Shown: positions 8,693 through 17,890 of the stretch, one piece after another
Layout: each line of letters begins with the position of its first letter
Numbering within the stretch: the first letter of the stretch is position 1
Origin: JALOLG01 sp963776935
GTDB lineage: Bacteria; Actinomycetota; Acidimicrobiia; Acidimicrobiales; Ilumatobacteraceae
DNA length: 64,000 nt
Direction of reading: 5' to 3'
Assembly (NCBI GenBank): GCA_963776935.1
Contig: CAVZOP010000009.1
Coordinates: 62,001-126,000, forward strand
The notes under the pieces: model-generated
What the model was told of the DNA's origin: nothing
The model's input: only the letters and a program-made list of their open reading frames with translations
The model's database searches: none
Made by a program: the position numbers and the translations under genes

Positions 8693-9922
8693 GTGAGCGA
8701 GCGCATCGACCGGCTCCCCAGCGGACTCACCGTCGGGATCGAGGAGATGCCGTGGACCCGCACGGTGTCGATCGGTGTGTACGTGGGTGTCGGCGCGCGC
8801 GACGAATCGCACGAGCAATCGGGCGTCAGTCACTTCCTGGAGCACCTGCTGTTCAAGGGCACCGCCGATCGGTCCGCCCAGGACATCTCGCGCGCCGTCG
8901 ACCGGGTCGGCGGCGACATCAACGCCTTCACGTCGAAGGAGTACACGGCGTTCTTCTGCCGGCTCCCGGCCCGCTACGCCGTCGAGGGCATCGAGTTGCT
9001 CGGCGACGTGTTGACGTCGCCGTCACTCCGCGACGCCGACGTCGAGAGCGAGCGCCAGGTGATCCTCGAGGAGTTGGCGATGGACGACGACTCGCCCGAC
9101 GACGTGGTGCACCGCGAGTTCGCCCGCCAGATCTTTGCTGGACACCCGCTCGGGCGCGACACGGCGGGGGAGCGGGCGACCGTCCGCTCACTGACCGCCG
9201 ATGAGATCCGACGCTTCCACGCCGACCACTACCGGGCCGGCAACACGGTCGTCTCCGTCGCCGGGGCGGTCGGCACCGACGAGATCCGGCGCGCCGTCGA
9301 CTGCGCGTTCGGGGCGTTCCCGTCGGGCGACGGCACGATCCCGCGTGCGGCCCCGTGTGCGGTCGGCCCCGACACGACGATCCCCGACGACACCGAACAG
9401 GTGCACCTCATCGTCGGCGGGCGGGCGCTGCCGCGTCTCGATCCCGACCGAGAGACGCTCGACGTGGTCGACCATGTGTTGGGCGGCGGGTTGTCGAGCC
9501 GTCTGTTCGACGAGATCCGTGAGCGCCGCGGGCTCGCTTACAGCGTGTTCTCGGGAACGGCGTCGTACTCCGATGCCGGGGCCTGGTCGATCTACGCCGG
9601 CACGCTGCCGGAGCACGCGGTCACGGTGCGGGCGCTGATCGACGACGAGCTCGCCCGTCTCGTCGCCGACGGCATCACCGACGAGGAACTGGCGGTCGCC
9701 AAGGGCTTCCTCGCCGGGTCGTACGAGATGAGTCTCGAGGACTCGGGCGCACGCATGGCGCGCATCGGCGGGATGCTCGTGACGACGGGTGAGGTCCGAT
9801 CCGTCGAGGATCAACTCGCACGCTGGGACAAGGTGACCCACGACGACGTGCGTCGGGTCATCGCCAGTGTGTACTCCGAGTCGCCGCTGACGGTCGCGCT
9901 CGGACCCGACTACCGTCGCTGA
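8693..9922 (+). CDS. M16 family zinc metallopeptidase (mitochondrial processing peptidase-like)
   Basis: 409-aa pitrilysin-type peptidase. The inverted zinc motif HxxEH is seen as HFLEHLLFKGT near residue 45, with the distal Glu in the following helix (ERQVILEELAM). The C-terminal half contains the R/Y pair region (LFDEIRERRGLAYSV) of the family. The family is cytoplasmic and in actinobacteria sits directly after pnp, as nearly here. The GTG start was chosen because it gives the conserved N-terminus (LPSGLTV...). It ends 1 nt before the dapB ATG, so the two are probably co-transcribed. Confidence 0.93.
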   Translation: MSERIDRLPSGLTVGIEEMPWTRTVSIGVYVGVGARDESHEQSGVSHFLEHLLFKGTADRSAQDISRAVDRVGGDINAFTSKEYTAFFCRLPARYAVEGIELLGDVLTSPSLRDADVESERQVILEELAMDDDSPDDVVHREFARQIFAGHPLGRDTAGERATVRSLTADEIRRFHADHYRAGNTVVSVAGAVGTDEIRRAVDCAFGAFPSGDGTIPRAAPCAVGPDTTIPDDTEQVHLIVGGRALPRLDPDRETLDVVDHVLGGGLSSRLFDEIRERRGLAYSVFSGTASYSDAGAWSIYAGTLPEHAVTVRALIDDELARLVADGITDEELAVAKGFLAGSYEMSLEDSGARMARIGGMLVTTGEVRSVEDQLARWDKVTHDDVRRVIASVYSESPLTVALGPDYRR

Positions 9923-9923
9923 C

Positions 9924-10714
9924 ATGGCGATCAGGATCGGCGTCAACGGCGCGGGTGGTCGGATGGGATCGGCCGCGTGCCGTGCCGTCGCCATCGACCC
10001 CGACCTCGAGCTGGTCGCCGCCGTGGGCCGGCGGGTCGCGGGGAGCACGATCCCGGCTAGCGCCGATGGCGCGGTCGTCACGATCGGTGGTGAGCTCCGT
10101 GCGTTCGCCGACGCGGCCTGCGACGTCGTCGTCGACTTCACCGTCGCGGCCGCGGCGCGGGTGACGCTCCCGTGGCTGGCGATGCACGGGGTACACGCCG
10201 TCGTCGGGACCACCGGACTCGACGATGCCGACATCGACGCCGCCCGCCACGCCTTCGGCGACGGGCCTGCGCACTGCGTGATCGCGCCGAACTTCGCCAT
10301 CTCGGCCGTGCTGATGATGCGCTTCGCCGAGATGGCGGCGCCGTTCTTCGAGTCGGCCGAGATCATCGAGCTCCACCACGACGCCAAGGTCGACGCTCCG
10401 TCGGGCACCGCCGTGCAAACCGCCGAACGACTCGCCGCGGCGTCGTCGGAATGGGCCCCCGACCCGACCGAGCGCGAGGGCTACGCCGGGCGCGCGGTGG
10501 GCTCGGCCCGGCCGGAATCCGCGTCCACTCGGTGCGGATGCGTGGGATGGTCGCCCACCAGGAGGTCATCCTCGGCACGCTCGGCCAGACACTGACGATC
10601 CGCCAGGACAGCTACGACCGCGACAGCTTCATGCCGGGCGTGATCCTGGCCTGCAAGCGAATCGCCGACCACCCCGGCGTGACCCTCGGCCTCGACTCGT
10701 TCCTCGGCCTCTAG
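9924..10714 (+). CDS. dapB: 4-hydroxy-tetrahydrodipicolinate reductase, one-base frameshift
   Basis: NAD(P)H-dependent reductase of the lysine/diaminopimelate pathway. The N-terminal nucleotide-binding motif GVNGAGGRMG, the VVDFT motif, GTTGL, and the catalytic/substrate loop ELHHDAKVDAPSGTA are present. The frame then breaks near 10495-10502: the conserved GIRVHSVRMRGMVAHQEV continues in another frame, consistent with one missing G in GTGGGCTC. Restored length is 263 aa, normal. dapB is essential in nearly all wall-forming bacteria and no second copy is visible, so an assembly or sequencing error is much more likely than a real knockout. dapA lies 21.8 kb downstream. Confidence 0.9.
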
Positions 10715-11032
10715 TCGCGTCCGTCACGCTGTGTTCGAGCATCGACCGCCAGGCGGGTGCCGGTTCGGACGTCCCGTGCGACGCCGAGGAGTGGCGGTTC
10801 GGTCATTCCGGACCCGACCCGTCCGGCGACCCCACTCGCACGAGGCCGTCGTCCACGTGGTCGAACAACACGGTGAACTGACCCCGCAGACAGCGGTCCG
10901 TATCCCCGACGCGGAATGGCGGCGGATGGTCCAGCGACCGCCGGTCACGGGTGTTATTTCCTCGCCGACCTCCAGTTCCGACGCTGGACGCCGATGAGGT
11001 CTCACGAACCGAGCGAAAAAGGGGTGACAGCG
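10715..11032. other. intergenic region between dapB and the GGDEF gene
   Basis: 318 bp with no convincing gene; a short open frame (10731-10997) has no family features. No riboswitch or strong promoter is recognised. Confidence 0.4.
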
Positions 11033-12554
11033 ATGCGGAACCGGGTCGCGTGGAGCCTCCTGTGCTTGGGGGTGCTGACTGGTCTGGCGTACCTGACTCT
11101 GCGCGCAGGACCACTCGAGTCGGTGGTGTACCTCATCGTGGCTGCGATCGGCGTCGCGATGTCGGTCATCGGAGCCTGCCTCGTGCGCGGTTCTCGCCGC
11201 AGGGTGTGGGTGATCATGGCCGTCGGGCAGGTGTTGTACCTGGCAGGAGACGTGCTGTGGGTGATCTACGAGCAGATCCTGCACATCGCGCCGTATCCCT
11301 CGGTGGCCGATGCCTTCTACCTGGCCAGGTACCCGTTGCTGATGGTCGGACTGATGTGGCTGATCAGGGGGCGGCGCCGCGGCCGCGACCGTGCAGCCTT
11401 CCTCGACGCGGCGATCATCAGTACCGGGTTCGCGGTGGTCGGGGGCGTGTTCGTCATCGCCCCGGCGGCAGCAAGCGGCGGGGAGTCCGTCCTCAGCCAG
11501 ATCGTCGCGGGTGCCTACCCGGTTGGCGACCTGCTCCTTGCTGGCAGCCCTGATCCGGTTGTTCACCAGCGGCGCTGCGCGCAGCCTGTCGTTCTGGTCG
11601 CTGGTCGGCGGGCTGGCGGTCACGATGGCGGTCGACATCCAATACGTGCTCAGCGTCGTCAGCGGAGTCTGGTTCCCACTCTGGATCAACATCGGATGGT
11701 CGCTCGGCTATCTGCTCATCGGTTTCAGCGCCCTGCACCCGTCCGTCGATCACCTGTCGGAGCCGACGCCCGAACGGCCGGAACGCGTCACCGCGGCCCG
11801 GCTGGTCGCCCTCGGCCTCGCGCTCTCACTCGCACCGCTCACCGAACTCCTGGCACGAGCCGTGGGGGTCGAGGTGAACCCGTACATCCTGGTCGCCGGC
11901 GCGATCACCGGCACGGTCCTCGTTCTGGCGAGAATGTCCGGGCTGCTGCGGGCGCTGCAGGCACAGGCGGTCCAGCTCGCGGCACTGGCACGTAACGACG
12001 GATTGACCGGGATCGCGAACCGCCGCACGTGGGACCACGAGCTCTCGCGGGCGTGCGCGTCGGCCAGGGACGACGATCAGCCGCTGACGGTCGCGTTGCT
12101 CGATCTCGACAACTTCAAGACGTTCAACGACACGAACGGTCATGTCATGGGCGACCTCGTCCTCAAAGAGACCGCGGCGGCGTGGCGGGACTTGCTCGAT
12201 CTCGACGGTCACGGGTTCGTGGCCAGATACGGCGGCGAGGAGTTCACCGTTTTGTTGCCCAATACGTCGCTCGATGCCGCGGCGATCATTCTCGACCGGT
12301 TGCGCACCGCCGTGAGCCAGGGGCAGACCTGCTCGATCGGGCTGACCGTCTGGGACGGGATCGAGGACCCCGACCATCTGGTCGCACGCGCCGACGAGGC
12401 GCTCTACCACGCCAAACGTCACGGCCGAAACAGGCTCGCGGTCCACGACGGACAGCGTGTCCGCGAGTCCGGCCACGAGGGCGCCGGCCTGACGTCGGCG
12501 TCGAACGATCCGCGGCGAACGACCGGCCTCGACGACCTCGTGCCTGTCGTCTGA
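11033..12554 (+). CDS. membrane-bound diguanylate cyclase (GGDEF), one-base frameshift
   Basis: Synthesises cyclic di-GMP from GTP. The N-terminal half has about seven or more hydrophobic segments (from VAWSLLCLGVLTGLAYL to VVGGVFVIAPAAA and beyond), a membrane sensor of unknown ligand. The C-terminal GGDEF domain shows DGLTGIANRRTWD, LLDLDNFKTFNDTNGHVMGD and the active-site motif YGGEEF, so catalysis should be intact; no RxxD inhibitory site is obvious. The frame changes near 11535, where CTCCTTG probably has one extra C; restored length is about 506 aa. Start at ATG 11033 with an AAGGGG-like site; an in-frame ATG at 10994 is the alternative. Confidence 0.82.
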
Positions 12555-12608
12555 AGCCGAACGTCCTCCAGGGCGGCGAACGGTGACGCGGCAAGCGCGC
12601 ACCGCGGG

Positions 12609-13103
12609 CTACAGGGCGGCGAGGGCGGCGTCGTAGTTGGGTTCTTGGGCGATCTCGGGGACGAGCTCGGTGTGCACGACGTTGCCGGACTCGTCGACGA
12701 CGACGACGGCCCTGGCGAACAGACCGGCCAGTTTGCCGTCGGCGAGGGAGACGCCGAAGTCGTCACCGAAGTGGCTGCGGAACGCCGACGCGGTGACCAC
12801 GTTCGACAGTCCCTCCGAGCCGCAGAAGCGGGCCTGCGCGAACGGCAGGTCCTGCGAGACGCACAGCACGACGGCGTCGTCACGGTCGGCGACGGCCTGG
12901 TTGAACGTGCGCACGCTGGTCGCGCACGTCGGGGTGTCGATGCTCGGGAAGATGTTGAGCACGACCTTCTTGCCGCTGAACGAGTCGGGCGTGATGTCGG
13001 AGAGATCGGCGCCGGCGAGCGTGTACGAAGGCGCTGCGCTGCCGACCGCTGGGAGCTCACCGACGGTGTTGACGGGGTTGCCCCCCAGGGTTACTTGAGC
13101 CAT
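12609..13103 (-). CDS. tpx: thiol peroxidase (atypical 2-Cys peroxiredoxin)
   Basis: Reduces lipid and hydrogen peroxides with thioredoxin as reductant. At 164 aa it has the family length. The peroxidatic Cys is in SIDTPTCATSVRTFN and the resolving Cys in ARFCGSEGLSNV, both as in Tpx. Start chosen at ATG 13103 (MAQVTLGGNPV), which matches the family N-terminus; a longer in-frame start at 13151 repeats MAQV and is unlikely. It stands alone, convergent with the GGDEF gene. Confidence 0.95.
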   Translation of the reverse strand: MAQVTLGGNPVNTVGELPAVGSAAPSYTLAGADLSDITPDSFSGKKVVLNIFPSIDTPTCATSVRTFNQAVADRDDAVVLCVSQDLPFAQARFCGSEGLSNVVTASAFRSHFGDDFGVSLADGKLAGLFARAVVVVDESGNVVHTELVPEIAQEPNYDAALAAL

Positions 13104-13187
13104 GGGGCCTCGTTGTATCAGGCGCAGGTCCACCTGAGCCATTGCAGCCACAACAAAGCGATCGCGCGATGTGCGTGGGCGGGGTGA

Positions 13188-13829
13188 TCAGCGGGCGGCG
13201 CCGCGACGGAAGTTGCGCATGTTGACGAGAACCACGACCGCGATCGAGATCCCGACCGCCCACCACTGGTAGCGCTGCAGCCATCCGAGGAAGTCGACGA
13301 GCTGCTCCTCGAACGTCCGGGCCAGCCACCACATCAGCGCCAGACGACCGGCGATGCCGACCGCCAGTAGCACCGCCAGCTTGGCCGGTGGTGTGCGGTG
13401 GACGCCGCTGATGACGGCCACGATGTTGCTGCCGGCGAAGAACGGGATGAGCACCAGCTGCGCCCGCTCGAACCCGCGTTGGAACGCCTCGAGCGACTCG
13501 GGAGCGACGCCCAGGTATCGGGTGAACCAGTTGAGCGCCTGCCCGCGGTACGCCCGACCGATCAGGTGGCAGACCACGAAGGCGGCTGACAGGCGCAGCG
13601 TGGCGATGACCACGTAGGCGCCGACCGAGACGCCAGCGGCGAGCGTCAGGGCCAGGTACCGGTTGCGCGACGAGAGCATCAGCAACCCCTCGGGGTTGGT
13701 CTCGACCCAGCGTGCCCACACTGCGCCCGCCACGTTGCTGCACACGACGAGGCCGACGAACCCGGCCAATGCCAGCGGTCCCCATCGTGGCGGCCGAATG
13801 GCGGACTGGTCGGCGACCGTGGCTTCCAC
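13188..13829 (-). CDS. polytopic membrane protein, possibly VTT/DedA-like
   Basis: About 213 aa with four or five hydrophobic segments (LALAGFVGLVVCSNVAGAVW, ALTLAAGVSVGAYVVIATL, LVLIPFFAGSNIVAVISGV, LAVLLAVGIAGRLALMWWL, WWAVGISIAVVVLVNM). The central AGSN stretch and the amphipathic loop are reminiscent of SNARE-associated/DedA proteins, but I am not certain. The GTG start at 13829 lacks a clear ribosome-binding site. It is divergent from the CHAT gene with 140 bp between them. Confidence 0.6.
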   Translation of the reverse strand: MEATVADQSAIRPPRWGPLALAGFVGLVVCSNVAGAVWARWVETNPEGLLMLSSRNRYLALTLAAGVSVGAYVVIATLRLSAAFVVCHLIGRAYRGQALNWFTRYLGVAPESLEAFQRGFERAQLVLIPFFAGSNIVAVISGVHRTPPAKLAVLLAVGIAGRLALMWWLARTFEEQLVDFLGWLQRYQWWAVGISIAVVVLVNMRNFRRGAAR

Positions 13830-13969
13830 GGGGGATGACCGTATCGGCTGCACCCGCGGATGGTGCCCGAGTCGCGTCGTCACGTCGTATCGGCAGGCCG
13901 TAACGTCGCGGCATCGCCGGACCCAGGATCGCACCGGACCGGTTCGCCGCGTTCGCCGAGCTCGCACCG

Positions 13970-16568
13970 TTGCTCGAGCGCGATCCGGCACGCGTCGCGG
14001 TCGAGGCGACCGCTCTCGTCGACCAGTGCCGGTCGGATGGCGATCAGCTCGGTGTCAGCCGGGGGTTGGCCATCCTCGGGCGGGCCCGCCGCCTGCTCGG
14101 CGAGATCGACCTGGCGGCGTCGGCCCTCCACGCTGCGATTTCCGCGGCGCAGCAGGTCGGCGACGCCGAGGCCGCAGCCGACGCCCATCTGGCGTTGGCG
14201 GGAGTGCTCGCCCTCGGATCGACGATGACGGCCGCGTTCGCGCATCTCGACGATGTCGAACGGCTCGGATCGGAACCGCAGCGGGAGGCCGGGCGTCTCC
14301 AACGTGCCGCGTTGTACTCGCGGTCGGGACGGATCGACGAGGCGCTCGAGATCATCGCCGAGGCGATCCCTCACCTCCGCCAGCGGGGTGCGACGGTCGA
14401 TCTGGCACGCGTCCTCATGAATCGGGGTGGGATCCGCGTGCGCCGCGGTGAGCTGCGTCAGGCGGTCACCGACTTCGACGAGGCGTACGACCTGTTCTCG
14501 GGTGCCGGGCTCGAGTTCATGGCGCTGCAGGTGCGTCACAACCTCGGTTGGACGGCGGCCAACCTCGGCCAGCTCCCGCAGGCACTCACGATCCTCGACG
14601 AGAACTGCCAGGCGTTCCTGCGGCTCGGCCATGATGCGTCGCTGCCGCTCGTCTCGCGGGCCGAAGTGTTGCTGTCCGCCGGCCTCACGGCGGACGCGCT
14701 GGAGTTGGCGGACGAGGCGTTGCGCCGGCTCGGCGCCGAGGGTGATCGGGCGACGGCTGCCGAGGCGTGGCTGTTCGCGCGCCCAGGCGGCGCGCCTCGA
14801 CGGCGATGCGACCGCTGCCGCCGAAGCCGCCGAGCAGGCCCGCGCGGCGTTCGCCGAGATGGGATCGGGCGGTCGCCAGCGGGCCGCCGAACTCGAGCTG
14901 CTGCAGGCCCGGCGGGCAATGGACCCCCGCCAGTTGGGGATGTCGGACCTGCTTCGCCTCGAGACGCTCGCCGGCGAGCTGGCGGCGGTCGGCAACGCGA
15001 GCGGCGAGGTCGCGGCGCTGTCACTGGCGACGGCCGTCGCCGCCGATCTGGGCCAGCTCGACGTCGCCAAGCGCTGCGCCGCAGCCGCGGCGGCGCGCGC
15101 CGAGCTGGTCGGCATGCTCGAGACGCGCCTCCATGCGCGCTACGCGTCGGCAACGGCGGCGTGGGTGGTTGGCGACCGCGCTGCCGCCCGCCGTCACCTG
15201 ACCGCCGCGTTCGAGGAGCTCGAGCGTGACCGCGTGACGCTCGGTGCTTCGGACGCGAGGGCCGCCATCGAGGTGCACGCCCGCGACATCGTCGACCTCG
15301 CCATGCGCGTCGCCCACGCCGACCCGCGTGCGTGGAACTTGCTGATGTGGATGGAACGGGTGCGCGCCGGGTCGGCGCTCCCGCGACCGGCCGTGCCGAG
15401 CGTTCCGTCCACCGTCGTCGACGAGCTCGCCGAGCTCCACGCGAACGCGGTCGAGCTCACCCGGGCCGAGCTCGACGGATCGCCGTCGGAAGAGCTGCGA
15501 TCACGTCAGGCGAGGCTCGAACGATCGCTGCACGACCGTTGGATGCGCGAGTCGCCGCACACCGAGGAGACCCGGGCCACGCGCCTGCGACTCGGTGATC
15601 TTCGCCAGTCGCTCGGCGGACGCGAGCTCGTGTCGATCGCCGGTGCCGGCGGGGAGCTGGTCGCCGTCGTGGTCACCGGCCGCCGCACGGCGGTCGTCGA
15701 GCTGGGACCGGTTGTCGAGATGCGCCGAGCCGCCGAGCGGGCCACCGCCGCGTTCCGCGGCCTGGTCGCGACACGCACCAAGGGTGCCGGGGCGACGGTC
15801 GAAGCGGCCCGGCGCCGGGCGGCGCGAGAGGCCGTCGACGAGCTCGAACGGCGGCTCGTCGAGCCGCTCGCGCTGGCCGCCCACGAGATCGTCCTCGTGC
15901 TCCCGGCCGACCTCCACGCCGTGCCGTGGCGGGCGCTGCCGTCACTGCGGGGCCGGGCGATCACGATCGCCCCGTCCGTGCGGTGGTGGCTCGACGCCAG
16001 CCGCCTCGAAGCCGCGCGACCGGGGCCGATCCTGGTCGCCGCCGGACCGCGCCTCGACGTGGCCGACACCGAGGCGGCAGCGGTCGCCGCCTGCCACACG
16101 GGTGCGCGCGTGCTGACCGGCGAGTCGGCCACGACGCGGGCCGTCACCGACGGCCTCGTCGGCGCGCCGCTCGCCCATATCGTCGCCCACGGTCGATTCC
16201 GGCACGACAACCCCTTGTGGTCGACCATCGAGCTGGCGGACGGCCCGCTTTCGGTCTACGAGCTGGAGATGCTCGAACACACGCCGCCGACGATGGTGCT
16301 GGCGTCGTGCGACTCGGGCGTCGGCGGGCCGCGCGGCGGCGAGCAGCTACTCGGCCTGTCGCAGACACTGCTGCGGATGGGGACCCGCTCGATCGTCGCC
16401 TCGGTCAACCTGGTGCCCGACGACCCGACGACGACCGCTGCGCTGGTCGCCCTGCACGAGGATCTCGCGCGGGGCGTCGAACCGTCCGTCTCGCTGGCGA
16501 AACGTGTGTACGACGATCCCCTGGACGACCTGGCAGCGGCCTGCTTCGTGACGCTGGGTCTGAGCTGA
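13970..16568 (+). CDS. TPR-repeat CHAT-domain protease, one-base frameshift
   Basis: Caspase-like (clan CD) cysteine protease predicted to be activated through its helical repeats. The first two thirds are TPR-like helices rich in Ala and Leu (LGRARRLLGEIDLAASALHA, YSRSGRIDEALEIIAEAIP). The C-terminal CHAT domain carries the catalytic His in IVAHGRFRHDNPLWS (His codon 16188) and the catalytic Cys in VLASCDSGVGG (Cys codon 16308), so it should be active. The frame shifts near 14785, where GCGCGCCCAGG probably has one extra C; restored length is about 865 aa. The only usable start is a weak TTG at 13970; coding-like sequence extends 60 nt upstream, so the true start may be hidden by another error. 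The adjacent sigma factor, small acidic protein and S8 protease suggest one signalling module. Confidence 0.8.
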
Positions 16569-16615
16569 GGGTCGAGTTGATCGGGCGTCTCGCGCCCGGC
16601 AACGCGTTGTGAACC

Positions 16616-16621
16616 TATAGT
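16616..16621 (+). promoter_or_regulatory. candidate -10 element (TATAGT) of the ECF sigma gene
   Basis: TATAGT ends 7 nt before the GTG start at 16629, and no ribosome-binding site lies between, so the message is probably leaderless. No matching -35 element is obvious. It would let the sigma gene be transcribed apart from the CHAT gene. Confidence 0.35.
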
Positions 16622-16628
16622 CACCTCA

Positions 16629-17186
16629 GTGCGTTCCGACGCTGAGCTCGTCGGTCTCGTGCGGGCAGGGGGCCGTGATCGTGGGCCAGCGTGGCGCGAG
16701 CTCGTCGACCGCCACACGCCACGGCTGTATGGCGTCGCCCGCTCGTTCGACGTCGACAGCCAGACCGCCGAGGACCTGGTGCAGACGGCGTGGCTGCGGT
16801 TCCTGTCGCGGATGGACCAGCTCCGCGATCCGTCGTCGATCGGTCCGTGGCTCGGCATGATCGTGCGCAACGAGGCACGTCGCCTCGTCACCCGCCGCCG
16901 CACCGTCGCCGTTGGCGAGGGATGGGAGCGGTATGCCGACGCCGGCCCGGCAACCGACGTCGGGCTCATCGAGTCCGAACGGGCGCAGGCGCTGCGCAGC
17001 GCCTTCTCCCGCCTGGGCGATGAGTGCCGGCAGCTGCTCAAGTTGTTGTTCGTCGATCCGCCGCTGTCGTACGACGAGATCGCCGCCGCCACCGGCCGGC
17101 CCCGCGGCTCGATCGGGCCGAGCCGCCAGCGTTGCCTTGGCCAGCTCCGACGGCATCTCCCAGCCGGGCTGGAGGCGACCTCGTGA
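16629..17186 (+). CDS. ECF-type RNA polymerase sigma factor
   Basis: 185-aa sigma-70 family protein with region 2 (about 15-80: YGVARSFDVDSQTAEDLVQTAW, the -10 recognition helix) and region 4 (about 120-175: LLFVDPPLSYDEIAAATGRP, a helix-turn-helix for -35 contact). Regions 1 and 3 are absent, as in ECF sigmas. It lies 60 bp after the CHAT gene and before a small acidic protein and an S8 protease. No conventional anti-sigma gene with a membrane segment is adjacent, so release by CHAT or S8 proteolysis of a bound inhibitor is a reasonable hypothesis (inference). Confidence 0.92.
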   Translation: MRSDAELVGLVRAGGRDRGPAWRELVDRHTPRLYGVARSFDVDSQTAEDLVQTAWLRFLSRMDQLRDPSSIGPWLGMIVRNEARRLVTRRRTVAVGEGWERYADAGPATDVGLIESERAQALRSAFSRLGDECRQLLKLLFVDPPLSYDEIAAATGRPRGSIGPSRQRCLGQLRRHLPAGLEATS

Positions 17187-17278
17187 ACCGCGGGGCGAGT
17201 TCCGGCGTACCCCGGCAAGCACGTGCGTGCACGTGTTTGTATCCACGCGCCCGGACGTGGGTCATGAAGCCGGATTGG

Positions 17279-17330
17279 CCGAAAGAAATTGCCGAAAGAG
17301 ATTGCCAAGAGAAATTGCCAAGAGAAATTG
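17279..17330 (+). repeat. four tandem 13-bp AT-rich repeats (CCRARAGAAATTG)
   Basis: Units at 17279, 17292, 17305 and 17318, with consensus CCAAGAGAAATTG and one to three differences among the copies. The AT-rich block stands out in a high-GC genome and lies between the sigma gene and the next gene. It could be an operator or promoter array, or coding (an in-frame ATG at 17264 would translate it). Confidence 0.75.
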
Positions 17331-17365
17331 ATCGGACAGGAACGACACGGAATGGTGGTGAGCAG

Positions 17366-17845
17366 GTGAGCGACGATGGCGGCCCCGGTCCCGACGAGAT
17401 GATGTCGGACGCCGACCGTGAGTTGCTCGCTGCGCTTGGCGAGGCGTGGGGTGACGATCCGTTGCCGGTCGGGATCATCGACCGGGCGGATGGGTTGTTG
17501 ACGTGGGCCGATGTCGACGAGGAGCTCGCCGAGCTGCTCGAGACGTCGAGCGCCGAACTGGCCGGGACACGAGGCGCGTCGATGTCGGACACGGTGCTCG
17601 AGTTTCAGGTCGCTGACGGAACCGTACTGATCGAGGTCGACGTCGCCGCCGGCGGCGTCACCGGCCAAGTGCTCGGAACCGACGTCGATGTGATCGTGCT
17701 CGAACGCCCCGGTGGGGAGTCGGAGACGGCGCCCGTCGACGAGCTCGGTCATTTTTCTTTCCCCGATCCAGAACCCGGTGCCGTCCGGCTGCGTATCGCA
17801 GTCGGGACCGGTGCCGACGTCCGAACCGATTGGTTCGCGATCTGA
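17366..17845 (+). CDS. small acidic protein with CarboxypepD_reg-like C-terminus, sigma-associated
   Basis: 159-aa acidic, soluble protein with no signal peptide. The N-terminal part (ADRELLAALGEAW ... LTWADVDEELAELLE, about 12-55) is helical; the C-terminal part is a predicted beta-sandwich resembling regulatory-like domains (VTGQVLGTDVDVIVL ... VDELGHFSFPDPEPGAVRLRI). I recall similar proteins next to ECF sigma genes in actinobacteria, but cannot verify this. In context it could be an anti-sigma factor, an adaptor, or the proteolysis target of the CHAT or S8 enzymes. The start is GTG at 17366 with GGTGGTGAG upstream; ATG 17264 is an alternative that would include the 13-bp repeats. Confidence 0.65.
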   Translation: MSDDGGPGPDEMMSDADRELLAALGEAWGDDPLPVGIIDRADGLLTWADVDEELAELLETSSAELAGTRGASMSDTVLEFQVADGTVLIEVDVAAGGVTGQVLGTDVDVIVLERPGGESETAPVDELGHFSFPDPEPGAVRLRIAVGTGADVRTDWFAI

Positions 17846-17890
17846 CGGCTTTCGTGGTCGGACGGAGGTCCGACGCAGAGGGGAATTGAG

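Noticed and set aside
10731..10997. 88-aa open frame between dapB and the GGDEF gene
   Set aside because: Arg/His/Pro-rich, no ribosome-binding site and no recognisable family; likely non-coding.
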